A program made the translations under genes and the position numbers. Shown here piece by piece: positions 10,601 through 22,370 of a stretch of 64,000 nt of DNA. The notes beneath the pieces were generated by a model. It worked only from the letters and a program-made list of their open reading frames with translations, had not been told where the DNA came from and did not search any database. Numbering within the stretch: position 1 is the stretch's first letter; each line of letters begins with the position of its first letter. The stretch is from Mytilus galloprovincialis (Eukaryota > Mollusca > Bivalvia > Mytilida > Mytilidae): NCBI RefSeq assembly GCF_965363235.1, contig NC_134845.1, forward strand, positions 21,764,524 through 21,828,523, in the 5' to 3' direction.

Positions 10601-11559
10601 CTCCATCATCTTCATTTTCACCAACCGTCACAAGACATGTTTTTAATATTTCTATACATTTCACTCATGGCCACAGGTATGCACATGAAAGGTACTGTTC
10701 AAAGCAAACACGTTATTTTGAGATTTTCTTATAAGTACAGACAAGGTATTGTAGGAAGTCCGAAGACATTTGTTCCCAAAGAAATACCAGCTTCAAACCA
10801 TCCCTTTCAATTCATCCAAGATTTAACAGAGATCTAAAATGGGGAGATGACATCCATATGCTTGTCTGCAAAGATGATGGGGGAAACATTATGCATGAGA
10901 CGTACACACTGTCTTCATTTCGCTCAATTTCATGGTTGGCAACACATTAGATAGCGTCGCACTCTATTTAGAAGCATAAAATCCATTGGCATTCAATATT
11001 TCAACAAGGTGTTTCGAACCAAACTCATTGTACATTTGTAAAGCCAATATGAAATGAAAAGCAGTAAAAACAAATGGCAACACAAACGGTTGACGCAACA
11101 ACTGCTTAGCAATTAAGAAATTTCTGTGATGCTATTTCCTGAGAATAGTTTTCTATGCAGTTTCATTGAGTTACCATAAAATTAGTTGCAATAAAGACGA
11201 AGGCATTGACTGAATTGAAGAAGAACAAGACAATTCTTCCGAAGTTGGGTATACTTCTGTACAGTTTGTAGATATGTCTTTTCTATTGTATACTTGCAGC
11301 GGAATGACATATCTGTCCGTTATTTTTGTCTATTACATTTGACATTAAAATTTTGAGTTCAGTTTTCCATTGACTTGCAGCTGATATGGCATCTTAAATA
11401 GTTATTTTGCTACAAAATATTGTTATATTTGCCTTGAACTTGTTGAAGTTGTTTGACAACTGAATTTCTATAGAAATCAATGAATTTAGACTGCATTTTA
11501 CAAGTAGAATATTTTAAATTAGAATCAGCTGGAAGAAAAGATCTACTACTAAGTAATAT

Positions 11560-12243
11560 ATTTATCTAGTAACGGTGTCATGAGGAATGACCATAACATC
11601 GTTGTCAATAGCCAAAATAAAATTAGTAAAAGCAGTATCGTGATCTGAGATATCTGCTTTTTTTTCGTTTTTAGCAAATAATTTGTAATGCAACCAAAAT
11701 GACAGAGTGCTTGAAGTTTAAAAGAGGGACGGGAAACTATTTTAACTTTAACTTTATCTGACACGGTTAAAACATTTTTAATACGCTCATCTGATTCAAA
11801 CTTGAGTAGTTCTTGATCTTTCTAAAATGTTTGGTTGCAACAAAATATACAAGCGCTCCAGTTGAACGACTGCATTCTAGAACGCGTACACATACCGAAA
11901 CAGAGGGACAACAGTCCGAAAATTGTATGTCGTCATTAAATATCAGATTAGAAGTTTCCTCGCTCTAAAAGGGGGAACAAATATGTTTACTTGTGTAACT
12001 TTTGTAGCATGAACAACGATAAACAGCCGGCACGGACTTCTGTAAATTAACAGCTTCCGCATGAAACATCTTGATGTTCACCTCGTCTAATCTTTTATTC
12101 AATGCAGATACAAAAATCGACTTTCCAATACTGGTAAATTGACTCAAAATGTCAGTCCATTTTTTCTTTTCTTTGCATATTAAACACTGCATAAAATTTA
12201 ACAACGTTTGTCTTTTCTTTGGACTTAATGGGGCAAGTTGCAA
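11560..12243 (-). pseudogene. Decayed Cys/His-rich open frame, probably transposon-derived
   Basis: The first - strand frame reads LQLAPLSPKKRQTLLNF, MQCLICKEKKKW, then later AVYRCSCYKSYTSKHI before a TAG at about 11965. A second Cys/His-rich piece, on a different frame, contains SDKVKVKIVSRPSF, QALCHFGCITNYLL and AFTNFILAIDND-like words. The C..C ... C(Y/H)..CY..Y spacing is of a kind I recall in repetitive mollusc ORFs upstream of transposase-like domains. Two or more frameshifts and stops show it is dead. The family name is not established. Confidence 0.45.
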
Positions 12244-12894
12244 CGGACTTGACGTATCACGGAATATTTACTGAAACTATCCGTAAATTATTTGGATTTT
12301 ACAATTAGACTTTTCTGACAAAGTATATTTAATGTTTTATAACAAAAAAACATAGAATATAAACACATACACACAAAGATTGTAGCATATATCAGTGCAA
12401 ATATGTGTATATAATAGCGAAAAGGTAGTAATGTCATATATCAGTTGAGACCAAATTATTGACTAATACACAAAATGTGACGGAAGGCAAGTGATTAAGT
12501 TCCGTGTTGAAATTGAAGTTTTTTATTCCATTCTTTTTCCATTGATTTCTTAAGGTTTTTTTCATATTTTGGTTCCGAATTTTTTATCACTGATTAGTTT
12601 TATGAAATACTATATGCTAAAAATATTACGGGATAATTTGTTTTACTACGATGAAGAAGAAACTAAAGTTTGTGTCTGAATTTGCGATTAAAATTACCTA
12701 AATTTTTAACAGTCTAAACTTCGCAAATTTTATAGATTATAAGAAAATGAAATACTAAATAGAATATTTCGATATCTGAAAATAGCGTCAGGAAAAACTA
12801 TTTCAGTTAAATGTAAGCAAACATACACAATTTTTCATTTTGAAAAAGGGGGGTTGAAACTCTCCTATATACTACTAGTCATTAAAACGACTTT

Positions 12895-13062
12895 TTAGAA
12901 AAATGTGACCGTACGAAATTCTGACGACAGGGCAAAAACTAAAGAAGACATATTTGTCTTTAAGTTAAGACCATTTTTAGCCGTGTGTTATTTGGGGAGA
13001 TTAAACTCGCGATCTAGACGACTTTTTACACTTCTGTCACCGCACTACAAGCGGTGTTTCAC
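12895..13062 (+). repeat. Interspersed repeat family F, copy 2 (inverted)
   Basis: Reverse-complement relative of 9479-9634. The accidental peptides of the two copies even share words (DDR, GRLNS), as expected of one repeat and not of genes. Confidence 0.65.
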
Positions 13063-13635
13063 TGGTCATGCCGTTGAAAATGTGAAATTATTTATAATCT
13101 AATATCTCGTTAGCTAGTCAATTTTTTAAACTTTGAGATTTACAATTAATTATTTATCTTGCTTACAGTCGTTTGAAATCAATACGTATTGAATGAAAAA
13201 AAAACCATACAGATAGAAATGATTGCCAAGGCGCATATCAACAACCTGATTAATTTAATCATATCTGATGGTGATCCATCAAAATTAAATTGAAACCCCT
13301 CCTGTGTGCCCGAAACATGTTTAACTGTGCCTTTTTGAGTTTTGCATGTACAAAGTCTGTAATTCAGTGACTGTCTTTTTTTTCCGTACAATAGTTTCGT
13401 CTAGCATGTCTAGTGCTTTATAAGTCAATCAGAGCGTATGTTTTCTCGTTTGAGGTGTTTAACATGTTGTCATCTCTTGGCCTTTTAAAGATTGAAATGT
13501 GGTGTCGGATTTGTTTATTGTTGAATGTAGTGTTGCAAATGTATTTGTCATTTAGTGTCTGGAAGAGATACTATAACTGTCTCATTGAAAATAATGCCAC
13601 ATCTTTTGTTTATATTTTTACTAAAATTCTTTTAG

Positions 13636-14888
13636 GAAACCGACTTGATAATGGTGGAAGAGAATTCCTCGTAGCGGTACATCCACTTGACCGTAATAAT
13701 ACAGTTAAACCTCAAGTATCCCTTGTTGCCATGGCAGACGATGGTTCAGAACTCAACAACATAAACATTGAAATACAAGTGATAACAAATGGAATGGTCG
13801 AGTCAATAATGTATATGAAAAAAGATGCAAATTATCAATATACAGGTGTAGAGAGTTTTGCAATTAATGAACCATATAATCAAGTCTTACGTGTCACATC
13901 ACCAATTGATATTAGTCTCCGTACAAAGGTATACAGTAAAATACATAATGATGTGTCCTCAGTTATGCTAAATTACCCAGTTAATGTGCTTGGTAATGAG
14001 TATGTTGTTGGGTTATTTTGGCATACCAACAGTTTGTCCACATGTTCAGTTGTCGCCATGCATAATAATACAACAGTTGAAGTCATGTTACCAGACCTTG
14101 AACAACCAATCACAGTAAGTGTTGTAGGCAACGAAAAAGCTGTGTATACTAACAATATGAAAATAAGTAAAATTTTACTTAGATATACTTCATTGGTATT
14201 TACCTCGACTGATGACTTAACTGGTACCATGATCAAAACAGATAAAGCCGTGGCTATATTCTGTGGCTACCACTCATTAATTGACAATATTGAAGAACCT
14301 TTCTCTACCATAGAACAGTTTCCTCCAATTAACACGTTTGGTTTTGATTTTAACATAAGAACCGATTTCATTTCATTAGACGACAGTGCAATTGATACTG
14401 ACGGCTTTGTTACATCATCCGTTAAGGTTATTGCCGTACAGCAGTGGACAGTAGTTACAATTATATCTACAAACAATACATCATTGACTGAATTTCTAAA
14501 CTATCCAGGAAATTTCACAGAAAAACAACTGACAGAGAATGTGCAAATTTCTACATCGAAAGAGGTTTTGGTTTTACTAGAATTTGCCAGTACAAAGGAC
14601 AAAAGTTTGATTGTGGTAACGCCAAAACAAAAAACTAAAAATAAATATTTTATTTCGCCATTTAAAAGTTCTGAATCAGATAATCCTTTCACAGCTAATG
14701 AAGTGTTTTTCAGTGGAAACAAAAGCACAAAGTTAAATTTCACTAATATGATAACTAATGTTGCGGAAAGTATGCCATATATTCTGGATTCATACAGTGT
14801 GTCGTTAGATGAACACGAGGCGGGATATATAATGCATTATAATGGACTGTTTGCCAGTGCGGCTGGTCTGTTCTTGGAACCAAACAAG
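13636..14888 (+). CDS. Exon encoding an IgGFc-binding N-terminal-type domain (B)
   Basis: The acceptor TTCTTTTAG ends at 13635 (phase 1 entry) and the donor AACAAG|GTAAGA follows 14888 (phase 0 exit), giving about 417 codons. Landmarks in order are GGREFLVAVHP, EYVVGLFWHTN, CSVVAMHNNTTVEV, YTSLVFTSTDDLTGTMIKTD, KAVAIFCGYHS, IEQFPPINTFGFDF and, near the end, GYIMHYNGLFASAAG. This is the classical order of the IgGFc-binding N-terminal domain: leading EFLVA, S.vva.nnTtvev, DLTGT.i.sdk.vAvf.G, eqfPP...fG. N-glycosylation sequons (NNTT, NTS, NKS) suit an extracellular protein. Domain B diverges more from the family's Gly/Cys pattern than mammalian FCGBP does, and no VWF-type domain follows. The open frame upstream of 13636 is treated as intron because it lacks a signal peptide and is interrupted by an ideal acceptor. 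Confidence 0.85.
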
Positions 14889-15997
14889 GTAAGAAGGGGT
14901 AAAAAAATAAAACTATGTCATTTTTCAAACTCTATACATCTCAACATCATCTAAACTAAAGTCACTGGATTTTCATTGTTGCTTTAAACGAGTGTTGTTT
15001 ATTATTTCGGGGAAACGTTTATGGATAACAGAGGATGCAAATCATGTTAAAACGATGATTTTTCGATTATTGCTACTGTTAATACTATAGAGGTAATTTA
15101 TGGATCATGGATACACTCACCCGCAGCATATGAGAGATTCTGATTGAGTTTCTGTAACAGCATAAGCGTACAATGAAATATAATAAGATGTAATATTTTG
15201 GCATATTTCGAAGGCAGTTGAGTTCAGTGATGACAATATAAACCGACCACACCAGAATGTTATTTTTTCTATATTTCGATTCGAGTCAAATGCACCCCTG
15301 ACTGTCCATGTTATTACAACCTTTCAAAATAAACCAAAACAAATATAAAAGTATTTTATTTTGAAAGGAATATTTCGTTGCCTAAACATACCATCAAAAT
15401 GTTAACCAATTTTATAGTTTCACAACTTTGGAACGATAAAAGGGATACTTAATAAAAATCTGTCTTTAGTGTTTTTTTTTAAACTACCTACAAATTTTGA
15501 TTAACAAACAAAGTGAAACAGACGACATTCGTAGTTAATCTGTCATTAGTTGTTCAAAGCATTAAGTTTATTTTTCAATGAATCTCAAAATTTGTTTTCA
15601 ATTTATTACATGGAAAGCAACAAATTGACGACGAACAGTTAGACAGACATGAACATACCTATATATCGCCGACTCTTTCTAGCGTTAATGACACCGAAAT
15701 TGAATGACAAAACAGACAAAAGAGCGATGAAAATACAATCAACAATCAAGTATAAACAACACAGGAAAGTACTACGAACGTGTCCCGAGTTACTATCAAT
15801 TTAATTACTACTTGTAACATTAATGGTAAATTTTCCTTTGATTTTCTGGTGAGTTAACTCAGTTATTTTTAGTAGAGTGCGTTAACTGAATGATTTTATA
15901 GTTATTTCACTCTCCAATCCCGCCGTAGAGAACCTCTCGTTTGAAAAGCAAAGAATGGGAGGAGCTTAAACCAGTGCATTAACTTCCATCTCAAAAG

Positions 15998-16607
15998 TTG
16001 TTAGCTCCGCCTCCTTAGGGTATTGATTATAGTTGCCGTCAGCTGAAATTCGTAGCGGTTATCGGTAAAAATAATCTGCGCTATCAATCACGTTCACTCG
16101 AGATATAGGTTTTCTTATTCCATTCATAAATCGTCAAAAGAAAAACCACTACTGACCTACCTTTTAAGTGATCGCATTGTAATAATCCTCACCTTCACAT
16201 TTTCCAGAATGTTTTCCATTGTAATTCCGCCATCTTCGTTTCTATGAGGATCCTTTGTTTACATATGACACACGTCACTTTCGGAGTTTCCTGTAATGTT
16301 TTTTCGTTGAAGCAATAAAGTTTTCCGCGCTTTATGCAAATTTTATGAAATTAAACTCCACGGAAACACTTCCGTTAAAAACAAGGGCGGATTCCAACAT
16401 TCAAAATCGTCTTGGAAAATGTGAAGGTCAGGATTATCACAGTGCAATTACTTAAAAGGTAGGTCAGTAGTGGTTTTTCTTTTGGCGATTTATGAATGGA
16501 ATGTGAAATACTATAATACGAGTGAACGTGGTTGATAGTTTAGATTATTTTTACCGATAACCGCTACGAATTTCATCTGACAGCGACTATAGGGAGCAAC
16601 CATTTGA
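15998..16607. mobile_element. Foldback (long terminal inverted repeat) element
   Basis: The left arm (about 15998-16212) and the inverted right arm (about 16411-16607) match over roughly 200 bp with small differences. Examples are AAGAAAAACCACTACTGACC against GGTCAGTAGTGGTTTTTCTT, and GAAATTCGTAGCGGTTATCG against CGATAACCGCTACGAATTTC. The core (about 200 bp) has no open frame. No transposase is present, so it is a non-autonomous MITE/foldback element. The right end merges into the start of family E (GGGAGCAACCATTTG). Confidence 0.75.
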
Positions 16608-16860
16608 ACTTTAAGGGGGCTATTTTTTTTTCTCAGTCGGAAATTTGTTTTCACACAAAGCGCGATCAATTTTATTTAGTTTTTTAACGGTATCAATAAA
16701 ATTATTTTTTTCAATATTTAACACTTTAACATGTTTAAGGTATGGGGCAAATCTGGATTCAGAATTTATTTTTTTGTCATCTGCTTGACCAGAATAAAAA
16801 AAAATCATCAAATTGGGGATCAGAATATCTTTTTAGAAGAACAGAAAACATACCCTCCCC
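16591..16860 (+). repeat. Interspersed repeat family E, copy 2
   Basis: GGGAGCAACCATTTGAACTT, TTTAAGGTATGGGGCAAATC and TTGGGGATCAGAATATCTTT align in order with 1142-1370. Confidence 0.6.
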
Positions 16861-17857
16861 CACATAAAATTCTATTTTTGTTAATTGAACAAGCTTCAAA
16901 CATTTGTCCCTGCACCTTAAATGAATTCAACACGCAATCAATAAACCAATCTTCCCGAGTTTTATGGAATGAAAGAACATTTTGATTTACCTTCATAATT
17001 GGTATTAGGGATTTTTTTTGAATGTTTTAATGGCAAATAATCATAGAATAAATTTGTGCTTACAGCCTCCACCCACCCAACCCTCTCCCAACCACATGTA
17101 CACTTCCTTTTCAATATTTTTGGGAAGAAAAAATAAATGACTATCGAGTATGAATCAAACGGCAACAATTCTTTGAATTTTAAACCTACCTTTATCGGAC
17201 AAACAAATCCAAGTGCCATTAATTTTCTGAAATCAGATATAGTACCACACCACTATTTGATTGACGTATCTAAAAGTGCAGAAAAGTTTTATTGGCTAGG
17301 GTATACATGTGTCATAGCCCATTAATGTTACAAATCATATTTAGACACGCCTAACTCATTAACATATTAAATCCACTCAAATCTACGCTTTTCGTGAATT
17401 AAATAAGTTAATTCGTAAAAGGCGTGCTATATATATAACTTACCATACACTTGCGGATTAGTGAAAAACTTTTGGTTAACCATACCACGTAACCAATTCC
17501 ATTCATTATGATTATGAGTAATCTCTACCCTTTACATCAGATCGAACATAACAGATTGAGATGAAAAGCCAATACGAATATTGCAAACGCATCAATAAAA
17601 ACACGAACAGTTAAAACATTCGCATACTAATTACTTACTTCCATTCTTTATAGTCGTATCTCTGGCTTTCGAATATTTAAATTGATCGTTCCTAATAAAG
17701 GTTTATTAATCCAGGTACGCGCCTCTTACTTTGATATATGTCCTGGCTTTTAATTGTTGGTAAATTCTGGCGTTCCTAATTTGGGTAAATCTAGGAAAGT
17801 GCGCAAGGCATGCACAGTTTAAATATAATGTTTTCATTTACTTGCATTGTATCAATA

Positions 17858-17960
17858 CCTCTGCTGGTGGATTGTTAATCCTCAAAGGTATCATTAAAAA
17901 TTGTAGTGCTTTAGGATCTGACGAGATTTATAGAATTATATTCTGTAATTCTCTGTAAAA
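17858..17960 (+). repeat. Retrozyme relic (hairpin portion)
   Basis: CCTCTGCTGGTGGA followed by TCCTCAAAGGTATCA resembles the - strand of the array's hairpin block, then decays. The hammerhead part is not recognisable. Confidence 0.4.
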
Positions 17961-18659
17961 AGGGAAAAAGTCATACAGTGTGTTTTTTTTATATCTTGAA
18001 TGTTTTATGTATGCAATTGGTTTAATGTCTTCTTATTTTTGCATTATATGTTAATGTAATCACTTTTCATTACGAACTGATTATCAAAAGTAAAATCACT
18101 AACATACTAAACTCCGAGGAAAATTCAAAAAGGAAAGTCCCAAATCAAATAATTATAGTTGTTCTGTTGAAAGTTAACTTTTTCATCAGTGCTTAATTTG
18201 TTTTATTATTCCAAGTATGCCGAACAACTGTTTCGCTAATCGACTGGAAAAAGCACAAAAGTAGATGAAATGGAAACATAACACAATCGTTTGCTCTTTG
18301 TTTCAGCCCAGAATGTAAATTTTTCAAAGTTTTCTAAAGTCATCTAAATATAAATTAGCCCATGACTTGACTTTAGGTTATTATAGTTTTTTCTGTGGTA
18401 TATGCTTCCACATTGTCCAAAATTTATTGTCTACTTGAACCTCAATTTAATACTAGTTTTAATGGTAAAATGTAAGTCCCTTTTCTGGATTATACAAAGT
18501 TTTGTGACAACGTTGTCTGTATATATCCACCAGAACTTGAAATACATATACTACACTTACGTTATAATTTTCTTTAATTTTTTTTACTAACATCTAGAAA
18601 TCGACAATGACCGTCAGATGTTTCCATAATTTTAAAACAAAAGGATTCAATTTGAAATA

Positions 18660-18790
18660 ATTTGTAATTGTGTCAATGAAACAACTCTCCATTCAAGTCA
18701 CAATTTGTAAAAGTAACCCATTATCATAGGTCAAAGAGCGGTTTTAAACACTGAACATCAAGCTATAAAGGGGCAAAAAATAATAGTGTT
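18660..18790 (-). repeat. Interspersed repeat family A relic
   Basis: AACAACTCTCCATTCAAGTC, CATTATCATAGGTCAAAG and CAAGCTATAAAGGGGC match the family A order. Confidence 0.5.
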
Positions 18791-19250
18791 AAACAATTCA
18801 ACGAAAAAAAACCAACTGTCTAATCTATAGAAAAACTTATAGACCACATCTACAAACTACACCAACAGAAACTTAGATTTTTGACTTATTGTCCAGTTAA
18901 AACGATATTCTAAGGTTTGCTATTCCAATTATGATTTCTAAATTGTTAATTTGTATATCATCTCCTTACAAGCTTTTTGCTAGCGCAATAGTAATGTGGT
19001 TGATAGTCGTTAAGTTAAGTCTGAGATGATTACAGATACGTTCCACTCGTTATTATCGCAATCATATTTTCGACTAATCATCATATTATGTTGTATTGAA
19101 CAGTACAGTGTGGTCGATTATTGGTTCAAATTGTTGGGCAGGTATTTAGGTAACTACAGAAAAAAGGTTGAACAGGGAAAATCATCCACGTGCTATATGC
19201 TGATAGAATTTGCACGTTTCTTTTCATTTAGATATGTTTGTATGGTTTAG

Positions 19251-19316
19251 AACCAGATAGGGACTGTGACGGTTTAGATAAGGAAGATTTGTGTGTGCTA
19301 TATTCTTATAATGATG
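19251..19316 (+). CDS. Short linker exon before the FAMeT domains
   Basis: The acceptor TATGGTTTAG ends at 19250 and the donor ATGATG|GTAATG follows 19316. The 66 bases enter and leave in phase 1, read PDRDCDGLDKEDLCVLYSYN, and continue in frame into the exon at 20168. The other two frames contain stops. With a preceding G the first residue is E, giving EPDRDC. The exon contains two cysteines. No signal peptide is convincingly attached. A 5' extension from ATG 19026 through a 101-bp intron would be in phase but is weak. Confidence 0.6.
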
Positions 19317-20167
19317 GTAATGTAATACTTTATTTACTTCAGATTCCACTAATTTTATTCATATCGCAATTAAGTACTTAAAACGACTTTAAATCTATTG
19401 AATTAAAAAAAATCAATTATTTTGGTAGTCATCAATTCAAGAAATTTAAAAATTTTAAAATTATCCTTAACAGCAAATATCTAGGTAAAATTCAACATTA
19501 AATTATCAAAAAAATATTCCGCAGACTAGAGTATTTTTAAGTCCTAGATTTGTATGATGTATTTACATTGACAAAACATGTAATAACAAAATGAAAATGT
19601 TAAAAGTTTACCGATAACGAACAAGGAAAGACGAGTGACTCAGGGTGATCAAACATGACAAGAATCTATATATCCGATTAAACATACTAGCTCTTGCATT
19701 TATTTCAATGTTTATTTGGTTAAAAATAACACGTATAAACAAGATTATGACTGTATCTTTTTTCAGTTCTATGTCCTTCTTCTAGAAGTCATGCTTTCGA
19801 CCGTTTTACTGAAATCATTACAATTGGATTGATCGTTCATGAGTATTTGAGTCTCAACTGATAAATATATTCCCTACTGGTCAAACTAATATGCCATCGT
19901 AAGACGATGGGTGCCAGTAGTGAAGCAGAATCGTCCTATGCACCGGAGTTGAATCGTGATTTTCAAAGAGGTTTTATGTTGCTAGAACGTTATTTTTGTG
20001 TGCTATGTTGTGTTAAACTTGTTTAAAGTTATGATCATTTTAATTTACATGTTTGAAAAACTGTCGTTTGAATCCAATGATAAATTATGTTATACACGTC
20101 AATATTTGTATTGTTTGTTTAATGATCTGAACATTTGACTTCTCATTTGTTTTATATATATCGTCAG

Positions 20168-20695
20168 GACAAAGAAGAACACTTCGTATAAAAACATCCA
20201 ATGGCACCGAGATAGATTGGTTAACCCCTAGCGACATGTCCTCAATACAACCTTTAGGCGACCTTGAACACGATGCACGGTTTACTGATTGCTTCAAATT
20301 TCATGTAAAGACATGCCACAGTGCATATGTTTACCTATCATCAACTTATGGGTTTGAACATTATGATGTATATGGCATAAATACTTGGTTTATGTATGAA
20401 ATTATTTTTGGTAATGAAAACGGAACAACGATAACATGGAGAAAATTGTCGTCCGGCGGTCCTGGAAAACAGAGAAGTTTAAACATTCCAAGAATGAAAT
20501 GTTATGAGTTTACAAGTTTCTGGATTCAGTGGAATGATATCGGCGAAATGAGAATCGGTGAAGGAGATCATGTTGGTGAAAAGACATTGATTGGATGGCT
20601 AACACATTTGGACTCTGAGATGCCTTTCAAAATTTATAACGTTGGAATCAAATCAGGGATCGGTCTTGAAGTTGAATGGATAATTCATTTGACAG
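20168..20695 (+). CDS. Farnesoic acid O-methyltransferase-like (FAMeT) domain exon 1
   Basis: The acceptor ATCGTCAG ends at 20167 and the donor ACAG|GTAATA follows 20695. The exon is phase 1 at both ends and encodes about 176 residues. It reads IDWLTPSDMSSIQPL, FKFHVKTCHSAYVYLSST, then YEIIFGNENGTTITWRK, FWIQWNDIGEMRIGEGDHVG and HLDSEMPFKIYNVGIKSG. That matches the order of FAMeT-type domains: FkF.vka...ayi.Ls, y.ivigg..nt.s.iR, fWi.w..g.i.vG.g, ..v.....vg..~w. In animals these domains occur mainly in extracellular or cell-surface mosaics, and the enzymatic name is historical. A role in ligand binding is inference. The neighbouring exons are symmetric phase 1 modules of the same protein. Confidence 0.85.
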
Positions 20696-20764
20696 GTAAT
20701 ATAATCATATAAAAAATAAAGGCGGCAGATACAAATAAAAGTAAACATAAAATCACAAAAATAG

Positions 20765-21250
20765 TTAACTCGGAGTAAAACTCAAAAAGGAAAGTTCTAA
20801 ATTCAATCACAAAATCAAAATCTCAAACACACCAAACGAATGGATAACAACTATCATATTCTTTACTTGGTACATGCATTTTCTTATGCTGAAAATGCCA
20901 GATTAAACCTTGTTTTGTAGCTAGCTAAACCTCTCACTTGTATGACAGTTGCATACAGTTCAATTATATTGACAACGATGTGGGAACAAAACAAACAGAC
21001 ATAAAAAGTATCGGTGTAAAAAAGGGGTACAGCAGTGAACATTGTATTAATATCTTAATCATTTAAAAAACAAACATTTACCATGACACAATAACACATA
21101 GACGAGATGTATAAGTACAAAGGTACGTCATATGTAACAAAGAAACACACAAAGGCATATAGACAAAGCATTTAAGCAAAAACAAAGATTAGAATGCACA
21201 AATTATCATAGAATGTTGACGAGAAGTACAGAGCCACGGAGCTATTCAAT
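20765..21250 (-). repeat. Interspersed repeat family B, uninterrupted copy
   Basis: AACTCGGAGTAAAACTC, GTAGCTAGCTAAACCTCTCA, TTATATTGACAACGATGTG and ACACAATAACACATAGACG follow the order of 1780-2570. Confidence 0.65.
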
Positions 21251-21483
21251 GACAGGTTTTACATGTGATGTACATGTATTATCAGTCCTATGTTATGACA
21301 TAAGCTATTTAGTCAAAGGTAAGAAGTTTGTACCCTATATAAAATATCCTGATTTAAATTAATGAGAAACAAATAACAGAAATTTGATTGACAGACAGAC
21401 AGTTTGAGCCTTTTTCTGCTATATCCTATAGCTATATGTAAGGGGTAATATTAGTTAAGGGAAATCACACACTACACTTATCG

Positions 21484-21625
21484 GGGCCTTTCATAGCTCA
21501 CTATGCGGTATAAGCTTTGATCATTGTTGAAGGCCGTACGGTGACCTATAGTTGTTAATATCTGTGTCATTTTGGTCTTTTGTGGATAGTTGTCTCATTG
21601 GCAAGCATACCACATCTTCTTTTTT
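21484..21625 (+). repeat. Interspersed repeat family A copy
   Basis: GGGGCCTTTCATAGCTCAC, TTGAAGGCCGTACGGTGACC and TTGTCTCATTGGCAAGCAT define the family. Confidence 0.7.
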
Positions 21626-22087
21626 ATATCATGAAATTTATAATTGTTCTCTCAACTTTCACGAATGTCTCAACATGCAAGTAATAGAGTATTAATTTGG
21701 TGAATTTGGAAGAGCTCAATATTTTAAGATTAAAAGTAGACGATACAGATACTTCATATACTAAAATACTGACACCATATGCAAGTGAGTTACCTATATC
21801 ATTTGTCATTTGTTCTTTACCTTTTTTGATGATCTGTCCGTTTGACATGTTAATCTGAACCATTGACTTCATTTTTATGGTTTATTGGTCAATGTTATAT
21901 TTTCCAATTCTTAGATACCCGCTGTTTATTCTCGGATCATTTGTATTCACCTCGATCATTTTCATGTTTCCTTTGTCATGTTATCTAGAGGGTTGAAAAG
22001 AAAGAATATTTGTACGATTTTAATCTGATAACAGAAAATTAAAGTTTGCCATCTAAACGCCTTTATAGCCTTTATAGCCCATTTGTT

Positions 22088-22370
22088 CTGCTACTCGTCT
22101 ACCTAAAATTTATCAGTTTTTTTTCGGAAATACCACTGGTCTAACTAATATTTATCAGTTTTCGGATCTGTCACTAGTCTACCTCATATTTATCAGTTTC
22201 TCGGTTCTGCCACTTGTCTACCTTAGATTTATCAGTTCCACGGATCGACCACTGGTCTATCTTAGATTCGTCTGTTTCTCAGAGATGCCACTTGTCTACC
22301 TTGGATTCGTCGGTTTCTTGGAGATGCCACTGTCTACCTTAGATTTATCAGTTTCTCGGTTCTGCCACTT
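22088..22370 (+). repeat. Minisatellite of about 39-41 bp, left part
   Basis: About seven imperfect units of the form GCCACTTGTCTACCTTAGAT plus TTATCAGTTTCTCGGTTCT. The array continues on the other side of the LINE at 24694-24750. Confidence 0.8.

Larger units (their letters stand above)
8767..13635. other. Gene-free stretch, presumed intron
   Basis: It holds copies of interspersed repeats (9479-9634, 10210-10600, 12895-13062), a decayed coding relic on the - strand (11560-12243) and AT-rich DNA. I see no further exon. Confidence 0.5.
14889..19250. other. Gene-free stretch; missing bridging exon not found
   Basis: If the IgGFc and FAMeT exons form one gene, an exon entering in phase 0 and leaving in phase 1 should lie here. 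I did not find a convincing one. The stretch holds the foldback element (15998-16607), family E (16591-16860), a retrozyme relic (17858-17960) and a family A relic (18660-18790). Confidence 0.5.

Noticed and set aside
10496-10837. Two overlapping open frames in a locally GC-rich stretch
   Set aside because: The stretch carries family A words (ATGTGGCGGGGTTTGAC), and the frames overlap in different phases without splice support.
13413-13635. N-terminal extension of the IgGFc B exon to an in-frame ATG at 13413-13415
   Set aside because: A good acceptor (TTCTTTTAG) lies at 13635, the extension has no signal peptide and no family resemblance, and the phase fits the exon at 8685-8766.
19026-19149. 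Signal or anchor exon from ATG 19026 spliced to 19251
   Set aside because: The phase would fit, but the intron would be only 101 bp, and the peptide is a poor signal sequence; not strong enough to list.
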